From Rhytidiadelphus loreus (Eukaryota > Streptophyta > Bryopsida > Hypnales > Hylocomiaceae): DNA of 64,000 nucleotides. The stretch is from assembly GCA_947034895.1 (NCBI GenBank), contig OX344764.1, positions 35,218,935 to 35,282,934 of the forward strand. The letters are read 5' to 3'. Below, in pieces: positions 1 through 13,115 of this stretch (position 1 is its first letter; each line of letters begins with the position of its first letter). The position numbers and the translations under genes are program-made. The notes beneath the pieces are model-generated. The model made no database searches and was not told the origin of the DNA. It saw only the letters and a program-made list of their open reading frames with translations.

Positions 1-1340
1 TGTAATGCACTCATTTTTATATATAACAATTGAAATGATTTGATGCATAATTTTTTCATTTAAGTTCTATTTCCATTTCTATTTGGGTATCCATTTTGTC
101 CATTTTCTCCCTAATACTCTCCATTTTGAAGGTCCACTTTTATTCTTCATTATGGCCCATCCATTGCCCCCCTTTTCTTCATTTGTCTTTTGAGATCTAG
201 GCCTTGTTTTACATTTTTTTCATTTTTTTTCCACAAGGTCTCCCAGAATATCAAAATTGGCCAATCCATTACCCTAATGAAATCCATAAAATGCACCTTT
301 CAGTTATTTTTAAATCCAATAAGAAGAGATGAAGGAATGGACTTGAAGATTACAGTAACATGCCTACCAATATGATTTAAAATAATCATGTCACCCTACC
401 AATCTATGCAATAATAAAAAACATATGACTGTATTTGTATGATGATGACATTGATATGAATTCAGTAGCAATTTACCATGTTAAAACTACATGGCCAATG
501 GAAAGCTCCAATCACAATTAATTATAATGGCCCAATGAATGCACTGAATTGTGATAGTCGACTTCCCATTGGTTTTGTAGATGTATGTTGATTTGAACTC
601 AGTCCTTTTATAGCATCTCATGTAGCCAACCCCAACCGGTATGGGATATGTTGCACGCAACAATGCTAGTACGTGACTACGTGAGCGACAAGTGCTTATG
701 AGTGCTAACAATGTAGAAGTCCAATGTTCTAAGTCCCTATCCATGTGTCCCAAAATGATTGGCATTTTGGAACATGCCACTACAAGACCGTTCAGACCCT
801 AAACCCTCAAACCTTAGCGTCAATGAGAAATGACTCCCACCCTCAACTTGACCCCTCATTTATTTTTCTATTTTTTTGGACAACACCGCGGGCACCAATC
901 CACTTTTCTATTTTTTTGGGACGCTAAGGTTTCCCCTAAACCTTAGCCTCAATGAGAAATGACTTCCAATGTCAAATTGACCCTCATCCTTTTTCTATAT
1001 TTTTCCCTTAACCGCCGTGGTCACCAACACACTTCCCCATTTTATTGGGAGCTCATGTTACCCTAAATATTAGCCTCCATACAAAATGACTGTTGGTCTC
1101 ACTATTTGGTGGATTATTTGTACTACAAAGAATTCGAACACCATATAAAATATTTATTGATCCACGGTAATAGGACACACGATTATAGGTCCCAAATTTA
1201 CCATTAATAGCAAAAAAAATTCAACTTTTTGATTTTTTTGGTATAAAAATGGGAATTTTTTTATTCTAGGCTCTAGGCTCACAGGCTCCACGCTCCACGC
1301 TCACAGGCTCACGGCTCCAAGCTCGCACGCTAGCATCGTT
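1..1340 (+). repeat. Left inverted-repeat arm
   Basis: This arm pairs with 4866-6058 in inverse orientation. Its inner end is marked by a run of GGCTC-type motifs (1270-1335, 'ggctcacaggctc'), mirrored by 'gagcctgtgagcc' at 4880-4925. The arm contains an imperfect internal tandem duplication: a block with 'cctaaaccttag..tcaatgagaaatgact' near 795-840 recurs near 935-965 and, more degenerate, near 1055-1090. This makes it about 150 bp longer than the right arm. Confidence 0.75.
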
Positions 1341-1782
1341 GGGGTCAAGGTGTGTGTTGGACATAGATGTACTAATAAGTGACAATTTACTTTATGACGG
1401 AGGGTCTACAAAATATAACATGCTACCTTATGCTTTTAAAAAAATAAAAATTGTATACAACAGGTTCAAAACACTGCAATATTTTCCATGTACATTTGGG
1501 ATAAACTTGCCATCTATGATGGTGCATTCACATTTTCACATTCGAATGACAAAATGGTAAAAGCTAGGCCATTGCTATACTTAGCTTCCAAAACACCATG
1601 GCTTAATTCATTGCATATCAATGGCATTCAATAATACCATGAACATGAGAAATTTATCATTCTAATAATATATTTCAATACATTATATTTGTAGCATAAT
1701 TGCACAATACGTGACTACTACTCATTGACATCATTACACTATGCTTGCTACATTCTATATTGCATCATTGTATGGCAAACAA

Positions 1783-2847
1783 CTAAATTACAATCAAGAG
1801 CCTATATTGTAAGACAAACACTACAATAGTGTTTGATTCGGCTTCATTCGGATTCTGAATCCATGTCATCTCTCTGGCTTGGACCTGTAGGACTACAACC
1901 ATAAACACCAAGATATGGTCCTCCGCCATAGTAGTCAGGAACATATCCGCTTTGCCCACCTCCTTGTCCATAATTTGTGGAGCAAGGACCTCCAAAAGTT
2001 GGAGGAGGAGTTGAATCACCATGGTTTGATCCTCTTTGAGTTGAACTGCCATAATAAGAGCCTTTGACGGTTTGAGAGCCATGTTGGGGATCATGGCCGT
2101 AGTGTGAACCATAGGGCCATTTGGTGGGTCATATGCACCACGGTCATGTTGGTAGAATTCATCATACCCATCTTGTCGACCACGGTCCTCTACGCTTCTA
2201 TGCATTGCTTCTTGCATTTGTTGTTTGTATTTAATGTCTTCTCGATCTTTTCTTCGCTTGTGCTTCTCTTCCAATGTCATAGGTGCTGGAGCTCTACCCT
2301 CATCATTGTCACTCGACCATTCATCTTCTCCATGTGACACCACAACTGCAGGAAATCCAAACTGCCCTCAATTGGACCACTCTAGCTAGCAATCACTTGT
2401 AGTAGTCCAGCTAGTATAAATCATTGCATCATTCCGATTCCGATTATCCACATGTTTCCCATAAATTGTACGCCAATCTACATCTTTGTGGAGTACAATC
2501 TTTGCCCAAACCATAGTCATGTTAGAATAGTTCATTATATTAGGTTTGGAGTCACGTAAACCCGTTGAACGCGTTACTTCTTCGTAATGGTGAATAAAGT
2601 GTTGGCTCATACATGTGGACATTTGTCCTTCCCATCGATGAACTTGTTGTTCAGCGCGTTCTCGTGGCCACATTTTGGAGAAGTGAGTCATTTTTACGTA
2701 CTTCTTGCATGTTGTGCAGTCCCAAACTATTTTAGACTCTTCTTCCCATCCATGTTCAGCTACGCAATTTGTATTTTCTTAGTCTTCCCAAGTCATGTCT
2801 TGAGATTTGCCTTTCTTACTTTTACTTGATGGTTTAGGGTGAGACAT
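1783..2847 (-). pseudogene. Decayed TE gene with an NYS..VDW motif, in the long-TIR element
   Basis: One reading frame runs from ATG 2847-2845 to a stop at 1783, about 355 codons. Three in-frame stops interrupt it: TAA 2781-2779, TAG 2388-2386 and TGA 2370-2368; each could be a C-to-T change of CAA, CAG or CGA. The N-terminus is Lys/Ser-rich. A CTTC cysteine pair precedes a region ending in 'NYSNMTMVWAK..LHKDVDW'. The same signature appears in the two RING proteins of this window ('NYSTASMVYAE..GRKVDW' at 31940-32015 and 'NWTLAASMIASEKVD' near 47160). The C-terminal half is charged and then hydrophobic; after residue ~250 it may be frame-shifted. The function is unknown. It is probably an accessory TE protein, possibly a truncated relative of the RING family. 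Confidence 0.5.
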
Positions 2848-3149
2848 GGTAACCTTAATTACAATGAAGATAATTAATGACACAATTTTCAAAAAAATTT
2901 GCACCAAGTGCACCAAGTGCTTTTCACTTGGAATGCAATGGAGTCAAATGGTTTTACGGTTTACAGTTCCTTACATCCAAATAATTATTCAAACCACATC
3001 ACTTAAAACAATCAAGTATCCAAGCACAACCGTTCACACATCAAACCGAAAGGGGCGCACAGAGCCACAGATTCACATCGGGCACTGGATAACCCACTCC
3101 GGGAGGGAAATGGCTGTGGAAAAATGAGGCGTCCGAAACGCTATTTATA

Positions 3150-3330
3150 GCTTCCGACGGCACTTTAGGGTCCGTCCGAATCGGACGGCAAAGCATCCGA
3201 TGCCCCCATCATGCGGACCGAAAGCGTCACCCGATGGATCGCACGGTCACCGAGAAAGTACGGACGCATCGACAAGCAGATGAACAGGTCGGACAGGGTA
3301 TCAGAAGGGTGGATGGGCCGTCTAGCGAGG
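3150..3330. repeat. Cluster of CGGACGG / CCGTCCG motifs
   Basis: This short GC-rich island in AT-rich DNA has many variants of (T)CGGACGG and its complement, including 'ggtccgtccgaatcggacgg'. Similar clusters recur at 25500-25820, 36590-36640, 37940-38090, 39770-39840, 43840-44160, 52540-52790, 54100-54570 and 57730-58390. They resemble the subterminal motif arrays that bind transposase in several DNA transposon families. Confidence 0.5.
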
Positions 3331-3339
3331 AGGTAGGAG

Positions 3340-4865
3340 GTCCTAAAATGGAGCCGGTTCTAAAAATGATCAGGCTCTCGAGGTACATTTTGCACTTTCC
3401 AATGTACAAGTGGTGTGCATTTGAGGAGGTGGTCGGTTTTAGAGCCCACAAAAATGCACTTTTCTGCAACTTCAGAAATTTATAACTAATTCTACAAAGC
3501 GGCAGAAAATATGAAACAACTTGGGTTAGATGCCAATTTCTCTTGCCTTTCAAGGAAAATTTACTGATAAATATTTTAAGATGTTCTACCTCCCCAAAAG
3601 TCACCTTCAGCTCTTAGATGAGCGATTTATGGACCTCCTGCTTTACCCTTCATTTTTTCAGTAGCGCAATTTTAGGAGCGTTGGGAGAATGGGCCCCTTC
3701 ATTGCCCCGGTCAACTTTGGTTTGGAAAAAAAGCCACCTATGTGGTGCCAATTCTTTGGTAATTCTTGCATCTCCCTAGTGTAGTTTGGGGCCTTTGATT
3801 GCAAATATGAATTTTGAATTTTGAAAAAAAATTAAGCCTTGCAAATAAAAAATTGCAGGGTTTGCCCTACAAGGTCAATGAGGGAGGCAATTCACCGTGC
3901 CCTTTTTAGGATCCCCTGTGAGCACGTCATTACACTATTAAAAATTGTCTACTATGGAGGTGTTTGTGCAATATTTTGCTATTTTGTGATAATTTATAGA
4001 AAATGCTATACAATATAAATTATACGATTCTTTAATTGAAATTGTATAACATATAGAAGAAAAATAAGAAGAAGAAAGAAGTATGGAATTATTGAATTGC
4101 AAAATTCAATAGGATTTTGCTATGTCCTTGAAAAATTAGGATCCCATTGCTCCGAAATTTGTAATTTTCTTAATAAATCATGTACATCCTCTAATTTGTT
4201 TTCTTGAAAGAATTGTAGAAATTCATCAACTACGGTTATAGGGCACTTACAACTTCATTTTTTGAGTAAAGAAATAGAGATTCCATAATTGTTGACCATG
4301 TAAAAGTAGAAAACCTACCTAAAAGAATTTATTCGAAGAAATAATTCTTTTTTTTCGGATGTGCCCACTCTCTTCTGTTCCTCAAACCCGTATAGAACTT
4401 CTTTTCTAATTAATAGTTATCAATCTCACAAACAATTGCATTCACAAATGAACACTAAAAATTTATAGATTTATTTTGTCAACACTCAAGAACATGCTCT
4501 AATAGGCTAGAACTTTGAATAAAAAGATTATCCATAATTCTCTCATAACAAATACTTGTGCAATACTGCAAGGTATGAAAGCTTAACATTTCGTCATACA
4601 CATAATTAATGAGACAGAAATTAATAGATTAATGAATTCAAGTTTAGAAAAATTGGTGAAGGCCTTAAAGTTGACCCCTCTCTCCCCCTTCTCAATGAAA
4701 TGAATAAATATATCAATATAGGTTATATGGTTCAAATTTTCCATATTACAATGTCATGAATTCATGAATGAGTAGTACATTTTACAAGTAAATCAAAAAC
4801 GTTCAAATGATCATATGTGAGGTTCTCCTTCCATTAATTCTCGTACATGAGTGGTCATCCAACAA
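3340..4865. other. AT-rich interior, no gene seen
   Basis: This stretch holds no convincing reading frame, splice-bounded exon or RNA gene. It is AT-rich filler between the motif cluster and the right arm of the long-TIR element. Confidence 0.5.
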
Positions 4866-6058
4866 TGCTAGTGTGCGAGCTTGGAGCCGTGAGCCTGTGA
4901 GCCTGGAGCTTGGAGCCTATGAGCCTAGAGCCTAGAACCAAAAAATTCCCATTTTTATACCAAAAAAATCAAAAAGTTGAATTTTATTTGCTATTAATGG
5001 TAAATTTGGGACCTATAATCGTGTATCCTATTACCGTGGGTCAGTAAATATTTTATGTAGTGTTCGAATTCTTTGTAGTACAAATAATCTACCAGATAGT
5101 GAGACCAGGAGTCATTTCTTGTTGAGGCAAAGGTTTAGGAGAAACCTTAGTTAAAAAAAATATTAGAAAAGGGAGGTGGTGCCCGCGGTGTTGTCCAAAA
5201 AAAATTAGAAAAAGAAATGAGGGGTCAACTTGAGGGTGGGAGTCATTTCTCATTGATGCTAAGGGTTTAGGGTCTGATCAGTCTTATAGTGGCGTGTTCC
5301 AAAATGCCAATCATTTTGGGACACATGGATAGGAACTTAGAGCATTGGACTTCTACATTTTTAGCACTTATAAGCACTTATCGCTCACGTACTAACATTG
5401 TTGCGTGCAACATATCCCATACCGGTTGTAGTTGGCTACGTGAGATGCTATAAAAGGATTGAGTTCAAATCAGCATACATCTACAAAACCAATGGGAAGT
5501 CGACTATCACAATTCAGTGCATCCATTGGGCGATGATAATGAATTGTGATTGGAGCTTTCCATTGGCCATATAGTTTTAATATGGTAAAATTTACCTAAT
5601 TCAAATCAATGTCATCATCATACAAATACAGTCATATGTTTATCATTATTGCATAGATTGTTAGGGTGACATGATTATTTTAAATCATAGTGGTAGGCAT
5701 GTTACTGTCATCTTCAAGTGCATTCCGCCATCTCCTGTTATTGGATTTTAAAATAACTAAGAGGTGCATTTTATGGGTTTCATTAGGGTAATGGGTTGGC
5801 GATTTTTAATATTCTAGAAGACCTTGTAGAAAATAAAATGAGTAAATAGTAAAACATGGCCTACATCTCCAAAGACAAATGAAGAAAAGGTGGGCAATGG
5901 AGGGCCATAATGAAGAATAAAAGTGGACCTTCAAAATGGAGAGTATTAGGGAGAAAATGGACAAAATGGGTACCCGACTGGAAATGGAAATGGAACTTAA
6001 ATGAGAAAATATGCATCAAATCATTTCAATTGTAATATATAAAAATGAGTGCATTACA
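4866..6058 (-). repeat. Right inverted-repeat arm
   Basis: This is the reverse complement of the left arm, with scattered substitutions and indels. It ends at 6058, only 31 bp from the stop codon of the MULE transposase gene on the other side of the border. The element may therefore have landed just downstream of that gene, or the two may share a border. Confidence 0.75.
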
Positions 6059-6088
6059 ATTGAAGTGCATTGGAAAATGTGTCCATGC

Positions 6089-9000
6089 CTATTCTGGAAG
6101 TGTGATCATTCCAGCTCGAACTAGCAGTAGCTTCAACTCATTGAAGCTATAACTTGGTGCATGAATGAAATTATCTTTGTTGACATCCATCTTGCAAAAG
6201 TACCTGTACAAATAGTACAAGTGTTTGCAATTCACGTACTGCTGTCGACCTCTAATAGCAGAAATTGCCATATTCACGAAGTCTAGGCATGTGCATGCTA
6301 GGAATTGGCCTATTGTAACTCGATATGCATTTTTGTTTGGCTCTGACTCTGTCTCTAATTCCACTATTGCACCAAGGCCTGGGAAAGGGAGCAGGGTTAC
6401 TCCTAAAATTTGCCCTCTCACATTACTTGCACTTTCCCACTTGTTCCGTTGTTCTGCAGTAGGTGCGTTTGCAATCCTTCGAATGGCTCTACTATTCCTC
6501 ACAGTTGGATACACATCTGTGTTCTTCGATGAAGGGTGGTCATACAAAGTAGGTTTGAAAATCTTTGATATGTTGAACAATTGACGTGGCGACAGTATTG
6601 GTCGTTCTTGGAGGCAAAATCCTGCATGTTGCAATAACAATGTCTCTTCTCGGTTTAGGTTAGTTCCAGACAAAATAGGCCAAACCTCTAGTACCTCCGG
6701 CCAATCGAGAACCCACTTCCGTTTTGTACCTTTCACGCATCGTTCGATGTCATCCCAACAAAACCAAAAATCTACCACCACCTGTCGCTTACTCCCATAC
6801 TCTTCTTTTCTACTGCGGTAGGTAAGGGCTGGAGTTCCCTTCTTCCCTTTTGCAATCTTGCTGGTGCACTTGATGTTTGATCTTTGTTGTTGAGCTTGAC
6901 ATTTGGCGGCAGATCTGTGGCTGATTCTCGCAATGTGCCATTTTGATGTATCACAATCGCTTTCAAATGCTACCGTAACATGTCCAAAAGTATTTGTTTG
7001 AGAGTATTTACCTTTGTCTCTAGAAGATTTAGAAACACTTGTATTGGACCTAGTTCTCACACGAGGTTGAGAAAAATTGATTTTGTCCGGCCTATGTGAA
7101 TCTCTTGCATCACCAAGGGGCACGTCCAACTTCCTCTTTGTACTGCCAAATATTTCTTCTCCTTCCAAGTGTGGTACTCTGGTTCCCACCCCCTCTACTC
7201 CAAGCAATGTGTTTAGCGCCTCTGCAATCTTTTTGGGATCTCCACTTCTTCTAGCAGCTCTCAGTCTCAGCTCCCCTTTGGACGGCCCTGATCCCGATGC
7301 GTATCCTTTTAGGTATGCACGATAGTTTGTCATTTGCATCCAAGCACGGATACTGTCATCACATGTGGCGTCAAACAAGTTGTTTCCTCACTTTCCAGAC
7401 ATTTGTAGCCACTTGTTGTGCACCGTTTCGGATAAATTGCACGATGGCAAGTCCAACATCTCTTCCAAATTCAATTTCTAAATATTTCAAACAGGACCAT
7501 AAAATAGTTAGTAATGGACGTTCACAAAAGTAGTAATTGGCAACTTATAAATAATTTATCTTCATTCACTATATAGTTTCATAAGAAGAAGGACTTGCAA
7601 TGATTCCTATTGCTACTCCATAAATTCTTATCTATTAAAAAAATTAGTGACGTTTAACATTTTGTACTACCAACATTGGATATTTTTCATCCAAGAACAA
7701 AAATCAGGGGGTCATGCTGACAACAAAAATACATCCGTCGGATCCGAGGCATGTTATTATAGCATTCTAAAGACCCCTCATTTTTGGTACCACGGAGATT
7801 AAAAGGGCCCAATACTTTTTTAAAAATAAAAAATAAAAATCAAGGAAGTTCAACTTCTAATTACAATATGAGTCTTACAACTTTAAACACTTTTACTAAT
7901 TCAATTTCTAGATTCACTCACCATGTCCATGAAGCCTCCCCATTGGCGATACCGGAAATGCCAGAAAGCTAGCCAGTGTTGTAAGTGATGTAGAGCTTCT
8001 TCGTTGGCAGCTCCAGATGACAACCACCAAGACTGTATTGCAAGGTAACGAACCTCCGCTTGGTCCATATTCTTTGAATCTTTGTATTGCTTACACAAAG
8101 TAATATGTTGCTATTGAAATGCTTCCTTGATGTATTTTTGTGTATGCTTGTGAAGAGAGGTACTCCAGTGCAACAAACAGGTCCTCTCGCGATTCTCCAT
8201 TTCAACATTGGCAGAACCACTTCCGTAGACGATGCGGACCGCATTCCAATTGGCCATAGCACTGTCTGCCATAAATCCTTTAAAGTTAGGGTTTCCCACT
8301 CCGTGGCGATGCATGACTGCGTTTAAGCTTCGCCAAAATTGTACTTGAACTTCGGTATCTTCAGATTGTATGTCGCACATTGCAATAGTCATTACCTTCT
8401 TATACTCCGTATCGTACATGTGGCAGGCCATCGTGGTCCAGTCCTTCACGCGCTTCACGTGGTCGAACATCAACCACGCATTCTGTAGATCCCCTTCTGA
8501 TTGCATTTGCCTTACAAGGTCGACTCCACTTCTTGGTCCTTCAGTAAGCATCTTGAAAATGTATACCTTTTCCTTGCCTTGACCCGGGAAGACGCTGTCA
8601 TGTATGAACTCAAACTTTGACTCTTTCTTCATGGTCATAATGTTGTTGATTGTTCCTCCTCGGTTGTTAGACCGGAAAGAGGAGATGACGTTGCGAATAC
8701 TTGGACTACTCAAATATTGGAAGCGGTCCATGACCTCCTCCATTTCTTCTGCTTTTAGCATTTCTTTCTCTCCCTCTCCATCGTGAAATAGGTAGCTTGC
8801 CAGGAAGTCTTTACTAGCAGAGAGAGTGATTGCAGAGTTCGTGGCCATGGGTGTTTTGGCCACTTGTTCCGCAATGAGTCCGCAAATCATTTCAGTAGAA
8901 TCTCTATATATGCCTTTAGCAACAGGGTGGCCATGCTCTCCAAAGTGAATAGCGGCCCTAGTCATTTCTGGGTTATCAGTGTACACAAAGTATATCCTAG

Positions 9001-10084
9001 CCTTGCATGTGTCAAGACAAGTTGATGCCATCTTCCAAACCTTGCAAACTAGGGTACATTCTTTTGGAGGACACCCACCAGCAGTAAAACGAAACACAGT
9101 ATAGCCACTCCACTCAGTTTCGTTTCACTTTGAAGATCTCTTTAAATACTCACAATTGTCATTTTGACAAGAAAGATGGCCAACACAGTACGACTTACGG
9201 ATTTTGAGGTTGTCCGAGTTGTGAATGTTCGTGGTCATTAGCTTGCACCACGGATGTCCATCATAGCGCTTGTCCATTCCTTCCAAATTCTTGGCCGCCG
9301 ATGAAGATGAAGATGACCCACAAGGAGGCAATTCGAAGATGATATCCCCGTTGAATACAGGTGGAAGAAATGGAACCCGCTGGTGCTTCACGGTGCTCAG
9401 ATCCATTGACGACAATTCGTTTCGAGAATGATACATAGTGGCAAGTCTCTTTAGACAATCCATTATGCTTTCTTTCGCTACTACATCTTATCGCGATAGG
9501 GATAGAGACTTTGAGGAATTAGAGAGACTTATAGACGGGCCCTTACAAGATTTTGATTTCATAATATCTGTTGCGCCAGATGCAATCTGGGAAGAAGAAC
9601 TTTGCTTTTCAGCATTGACATTGGGAGACTCTCCTTCTGATTCGGTAGACAACTTGATAATAGGATCTAATCTCTCCTCTTTCACGATAGGAAGTATTGT
9701 AGGCATCTGTAGGACCGGCAGAGCAACTTTAGGTGTACTGGGTGACATGGCATGAGGACTACACGGCATATCCACCGTGGAACCATCAGATTGGCGACTT
9801 TGGATTTCTGTACATGCACCTAACATAGAGAGTGGAAGTCCATATGCTCTATAGTTCCCAGGACCAAGGTACCAGCAATGCGTTCCATCCTCCACTGACC
9901 TCGGAACTGGGATAGATTGTAGCCCTTCCCCTAATTCCATCTTTTTCTCTTTCTCGACATAGATGGAGGTTTCTACAAATCTAAAACGAACGTGCAGAAG
10001 GTGACAAGGAACTCTAGCGCGTCCACCGTCTACTACCGGGAATACAAGAGGAATGTCATGACCATCAACTCTAAGCCTAGCCAT
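6089..10084 (-). pseudogene. MULE-type transposase with SWIM zinc finger, two exons, four in-frame stops
   Basis: Exon 1 runs from ATG 10084 to 7922 (721 codons) and ends in a good donor (ATG|GTGAGTGA). Exon 2 runs from 7477 (acceptor TTTAG) to the stop at 6089. Both are phase 0 and read as one protein of about 1,180 residues. Stops interrupt it without frameshifts: TAA 9490-9488, TGA 9127-9125, TAG 8113-8111 and TGA 7390-7388. The order is an N-terminal Ser-rich region; a Cys-containing segment (CEYL..NETEWSGY); a central catalytic-type region with 'DWTTMACHMYDTEY', 'QSEDTE' and 'GFMADSA.ANWNAVR'; the 'WWLSSGAANEE..FWHFRYRQW' block; and a C-terminal CxCx(n)CxH SWIM finger ('CTCLDF..NCKHLYYL'). 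SWIM fingers are usual in MULE/FAR1 transposases. It should bind element ends and cut and paste DNA in the nucleus, but this copy is dead. I infer family membership from motifs without an alignment. Confidence 0.8.
7478..7921 (-). other. Intron of the MULE transposase gene
   Basis: On the minus strand the donor is GTGAGTGAA at 7921 and the acceptor is ATATTTAG ending at 7478. Both flanking exons are phase 0, and conserved sequence resumes with 'NLEEMLDLPS' and 'NLSETVHNKW'. The interior is AT-rich and has no long frame. Confidence 0.6.
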
Positions 10085-12979
10085 CCCTGAACCCTATGGA
10101 GACACTTCAACAACATTGACAATTCAATCCAACACAAGAGACGAGGTAAAGAACCAAACATTGGGTCTTGTAAGATTAGGGTTCCTCTTGGCCTTTTATT
10201 TGTTCAGTTCTATGTATTCATTGTTCATCCAATATTCCAATACAAAGCGCCGAATTTCATGTGTGAATATCTTTATTGCATAGATACTGCAATTGCTATG
10301 AAAACAATAATATCATTCTCGAAACTAAATTGAATTCATTATATGACAATAGAAGATAATTAGCCCTCCCTCAACATTAGTGATTCACAGAATAATTCTT
10401 TATAGGAGATTAATTCTAATGGTGGATTAGGTATTTCTATCTACAATATTCTCAATTAATGTGAATGCTTATTACATGGGCAAATGAAAACTATGCATGA
10501 CTTCAGTAGATAGGAACACATCCATAGGATTCCATTCCATATTTTAGGACATGACCTATACGATTTTTTCTAATAATTTCGTAGAATTCCTTTATGGTAT
10601 ATCAAAGTAAATTAGTTGCAACATTCATAAATTTACAATTACTATTATTGTATTTGATTGATCATCAAGTAAGTATCATTAATGTGAGTCCATTTTTGTA
10701 ATATGTGATTCTTCTTTCTTGAAATAATAGTGAGTTAAACAAACCCTCAATTCATGCAGGGCTGCAACATTCAATTTTGGTACATCGTTTACGACATTTC
10801 AACATGCGGCACTTTCAATGAGCATTGGTAACTGTGAATCTTGGTACTTGAAAATACATGACACAACGTATCCACAACAATTCTTTGACTTCAAGACGAG
10901 GGTACATTTGAAAAAACCGTCATAGCCTCCAATGTCAGATCCTCCCGCGGGGATATTATTTTGACGGCACACCTATGAACCTGTCAGAAGTAGGCACTAT
11001 TCAAAATCGCGAGGTGCATCTCATCAATGGTGGATTAAATAAGACGGCTCTTCCTTGACCTAATCTGCCTATCATAGAAAGGGCCACTTGTGTCCATCAT
11101 CCTCATTCTCATGGTTTCACTTCCTTTTTCATGCCGTAGTAGAGAGCATTGATTCTTATGCGTTTTTTGCTACCTTCATGCTTGTAGACAACGTAGCTGT
11201 AGATTTGATTAGTTTGAATCCAAGTCGGAGAGGAAGAAGGCGTCGGTCGTTGTATTTTTCATCTGCCAAAGCTTTGAGACGATCTAGGATGACAAGAGGA
11301 GGGAGAGTGCCACCAAAGACAGCTCCAATACCTGCAGATCTCTAGCGAGTTCTCCGCTATGAAACTGGGAGTACTGTCGGAGAGGAGGATGCCCCTGCTG
11401 ACAATGTTGGTGCAACTCAAGACGCGGCGACGGAATCCAGAAGTTCGAAGCGTGGCACAAGGGCAGCGGACGTCCCAATTGTAAGCAAATTTGAGATCGC
11501 TCTTCAAAGATTGTGTAGTCTTCATTCGTAATCAACTAGAGTGAATGTCTATTGATCTTGAGCGTCAAACATACAGAGGTCCATAGAGCATTGAGCGGTG
11601 TGCATTAATAGTTTAGTTTTAGAGTGCCTTATTGACATGGAAGATTAAAACCAGTCATTCTGTGCTTAAGAACAACGCATATCATGGCAGTTAGGTACAC
11701 GGGTCCTTAGAGGTAGCTAAGCTTCTTTCTTTGTCAATTGGAACTTCCAATTGTACTTTCATTGGATTCCAAGAGGACAGGAAATGGAAACCATGTAAAT
11801 TGTGGAATGGTTAGACCTTGTATTTTTTCCTAGTTTATTCCTTTCGAATTAGGGAAATATCTAGATCATTTTGTAATCAAGAAAATTCCACCCACTTAGA
11901 ATTCGAAATCCTTAAATTTCAACCCACGTAGAATTTTAAATCCTTGGAGTGTACATTCGCGGATTAGGAAAATTATAGAGCCCATTTGAACTTCCGAAAT
12001 TCATTTTTAATTTAAGAAAGCTTCAGAAAACATTGAACATTTTGGATTAGCTGCCAATTGAACTTGTCTTAGACGGATAATTCAATAAAAACTAGTTCAC
12101 TAGTTTTCATGTACTTATTAATGAGTTGTAGATTTGAAATGGCCGATTATTTGCCCTGTCACCTTCCATTGGACGAAAGATGTCATCCGCACCTACAAAA
12201 CGGTTAATAAAAACCAAATCAGACATGTGTGAGGAAAATGGAACTACCACTCCGTTCACAAGTGACTTATCCTCATGAGTTCAGAATCATGCAGATCATA
12301 CACCGTTAGATTGCATTTTCATATTTCTATACTCAAATGTAATCAGTCAATCAACAAGTTCTCGACTAGGTGGGGTACGACGTCACAAACATGAGCTTGA
12401 ACGTGACTAGCATGAATGTGCATAGCTAAACGTGAGTATTCACACGTGAGTATGTAAAGAAGCAGATGGCTTTAAACTGAATGCTTCCCTTCTTGAACTC
12501 AATCTTGGTCTCCAAATCAGAAAGCTTCACTAATAGTACATGGAATGCCTAAAACCGTAAGTTGCCTAAGGGAAATCTCAAAGTTTCCATCTCAGTTGGC
12601 TAAGTTTCACCAGTGCTTCAAGTTCCATCTACCAGTGTATGCCAATCGAGAATCTGAGAACAGGCAGTCGTAGCTGGAGAAGACACACTCCTACATGTCG
12701 ATCGCACCCCCGCGGCACGTGTCAAGCAACAGAAAAAGGAATCTAGGACTCCCGCCGAGCACCAGAACATGAGTTAACATCGGAGATAAAATTACCCACA
12801 CAAAGGTGAGCTCTCCGGAAAGAGCCCACCGAGAAAATCGTGAAGCCTCCCGTCTGGAAACCAGTCTCCTCTTCGACCCTGAACCTTAGCTACAATTTCC
12901 AGCTTCTAGATTGCACACCGCGCGACTCATGAACGGGTCCATTCACTCACACATTCAATTTCCAACTTTGTAGGGTACA
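10085..12979. other. Intergenic region between divergent TE genes
   Basis: This spacer separates the start of the minus-strand transposase gene (10084) from the first likely exon of the plus-strand ParB/methyltransferase gene (12980). It should hold promoters for both, but I cannot point to a clear TATA pair. An exon-like open stretch lies at 11289-11480; the rest shows no coding signal. Confidence 0.45.
11289..11480 (+). pseudogene. Possible alternative first exon of the ParB/methyltransferase gene
   Basis: ATG 11289 opens 64 codons ending at a consensus donor (CAATT|GTAAGC at 11481), with one TAG at 11343-11345. It begins MTRGGRV, much like the 28-codon exon at 12980 (MTRSTRS), and is acidic/Ser-rich afterwards. 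The phase fits exon 14342. It may be a duplicated or alternative first exon, or simply a similar open stretch. Confidence 0.35.
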
Positions 12980-13115
12980 ATGACCAGGAGTACGCGAAGC
13001 CATGGCCGAGGAGGCACGCAAGATACACCTGCTCTTCCAACACGCCCTCGTGCACTCTTGCAGGTACAATTTTCTCAGTAGACCACCCGTCTTTTCAATT
13101 ATAATTTCGAAAATG

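Larger units (their letters stand above)
1..6058. mobile_element. Long-terminal-inverted-repeat DNA element
   Basis: The first bases of the window (TGTAATGCACTCATTTTTAT) are the reverse complement of the bases ending at 6058, and the match continues inward for more than a kilobase on each side. The interior of about 3.5 kb holds one decayed minus-strand gene (2847-1783), a cluster of CGGACGG-type motifs near 3150-3320 and AT-rich filler. No transposase is recognisable inside. It resembles a foldback or long-TIR MULE-like element. Because the inverted repeat reaches base 1, the true left end and any target duplication may lie outside the window. Confidence 0.75.

Noticed and set aside
3227..3604. 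Minus-strand frame of 125 codons in the long-TIR element
   Set aside because: It crosses the CGGACGG island and AT-rich flank, shows no domain and has no partner in the other copies.
6089..9490. Stop-codon readthrough or U-to-C RNA editing as an explanation for the in-frame stops
   Set aside because: Such editing is known for organelle transcripts of some seedless plants, not for nuclear TEs. The same transitions occur in all elements here, so decay is simpler.
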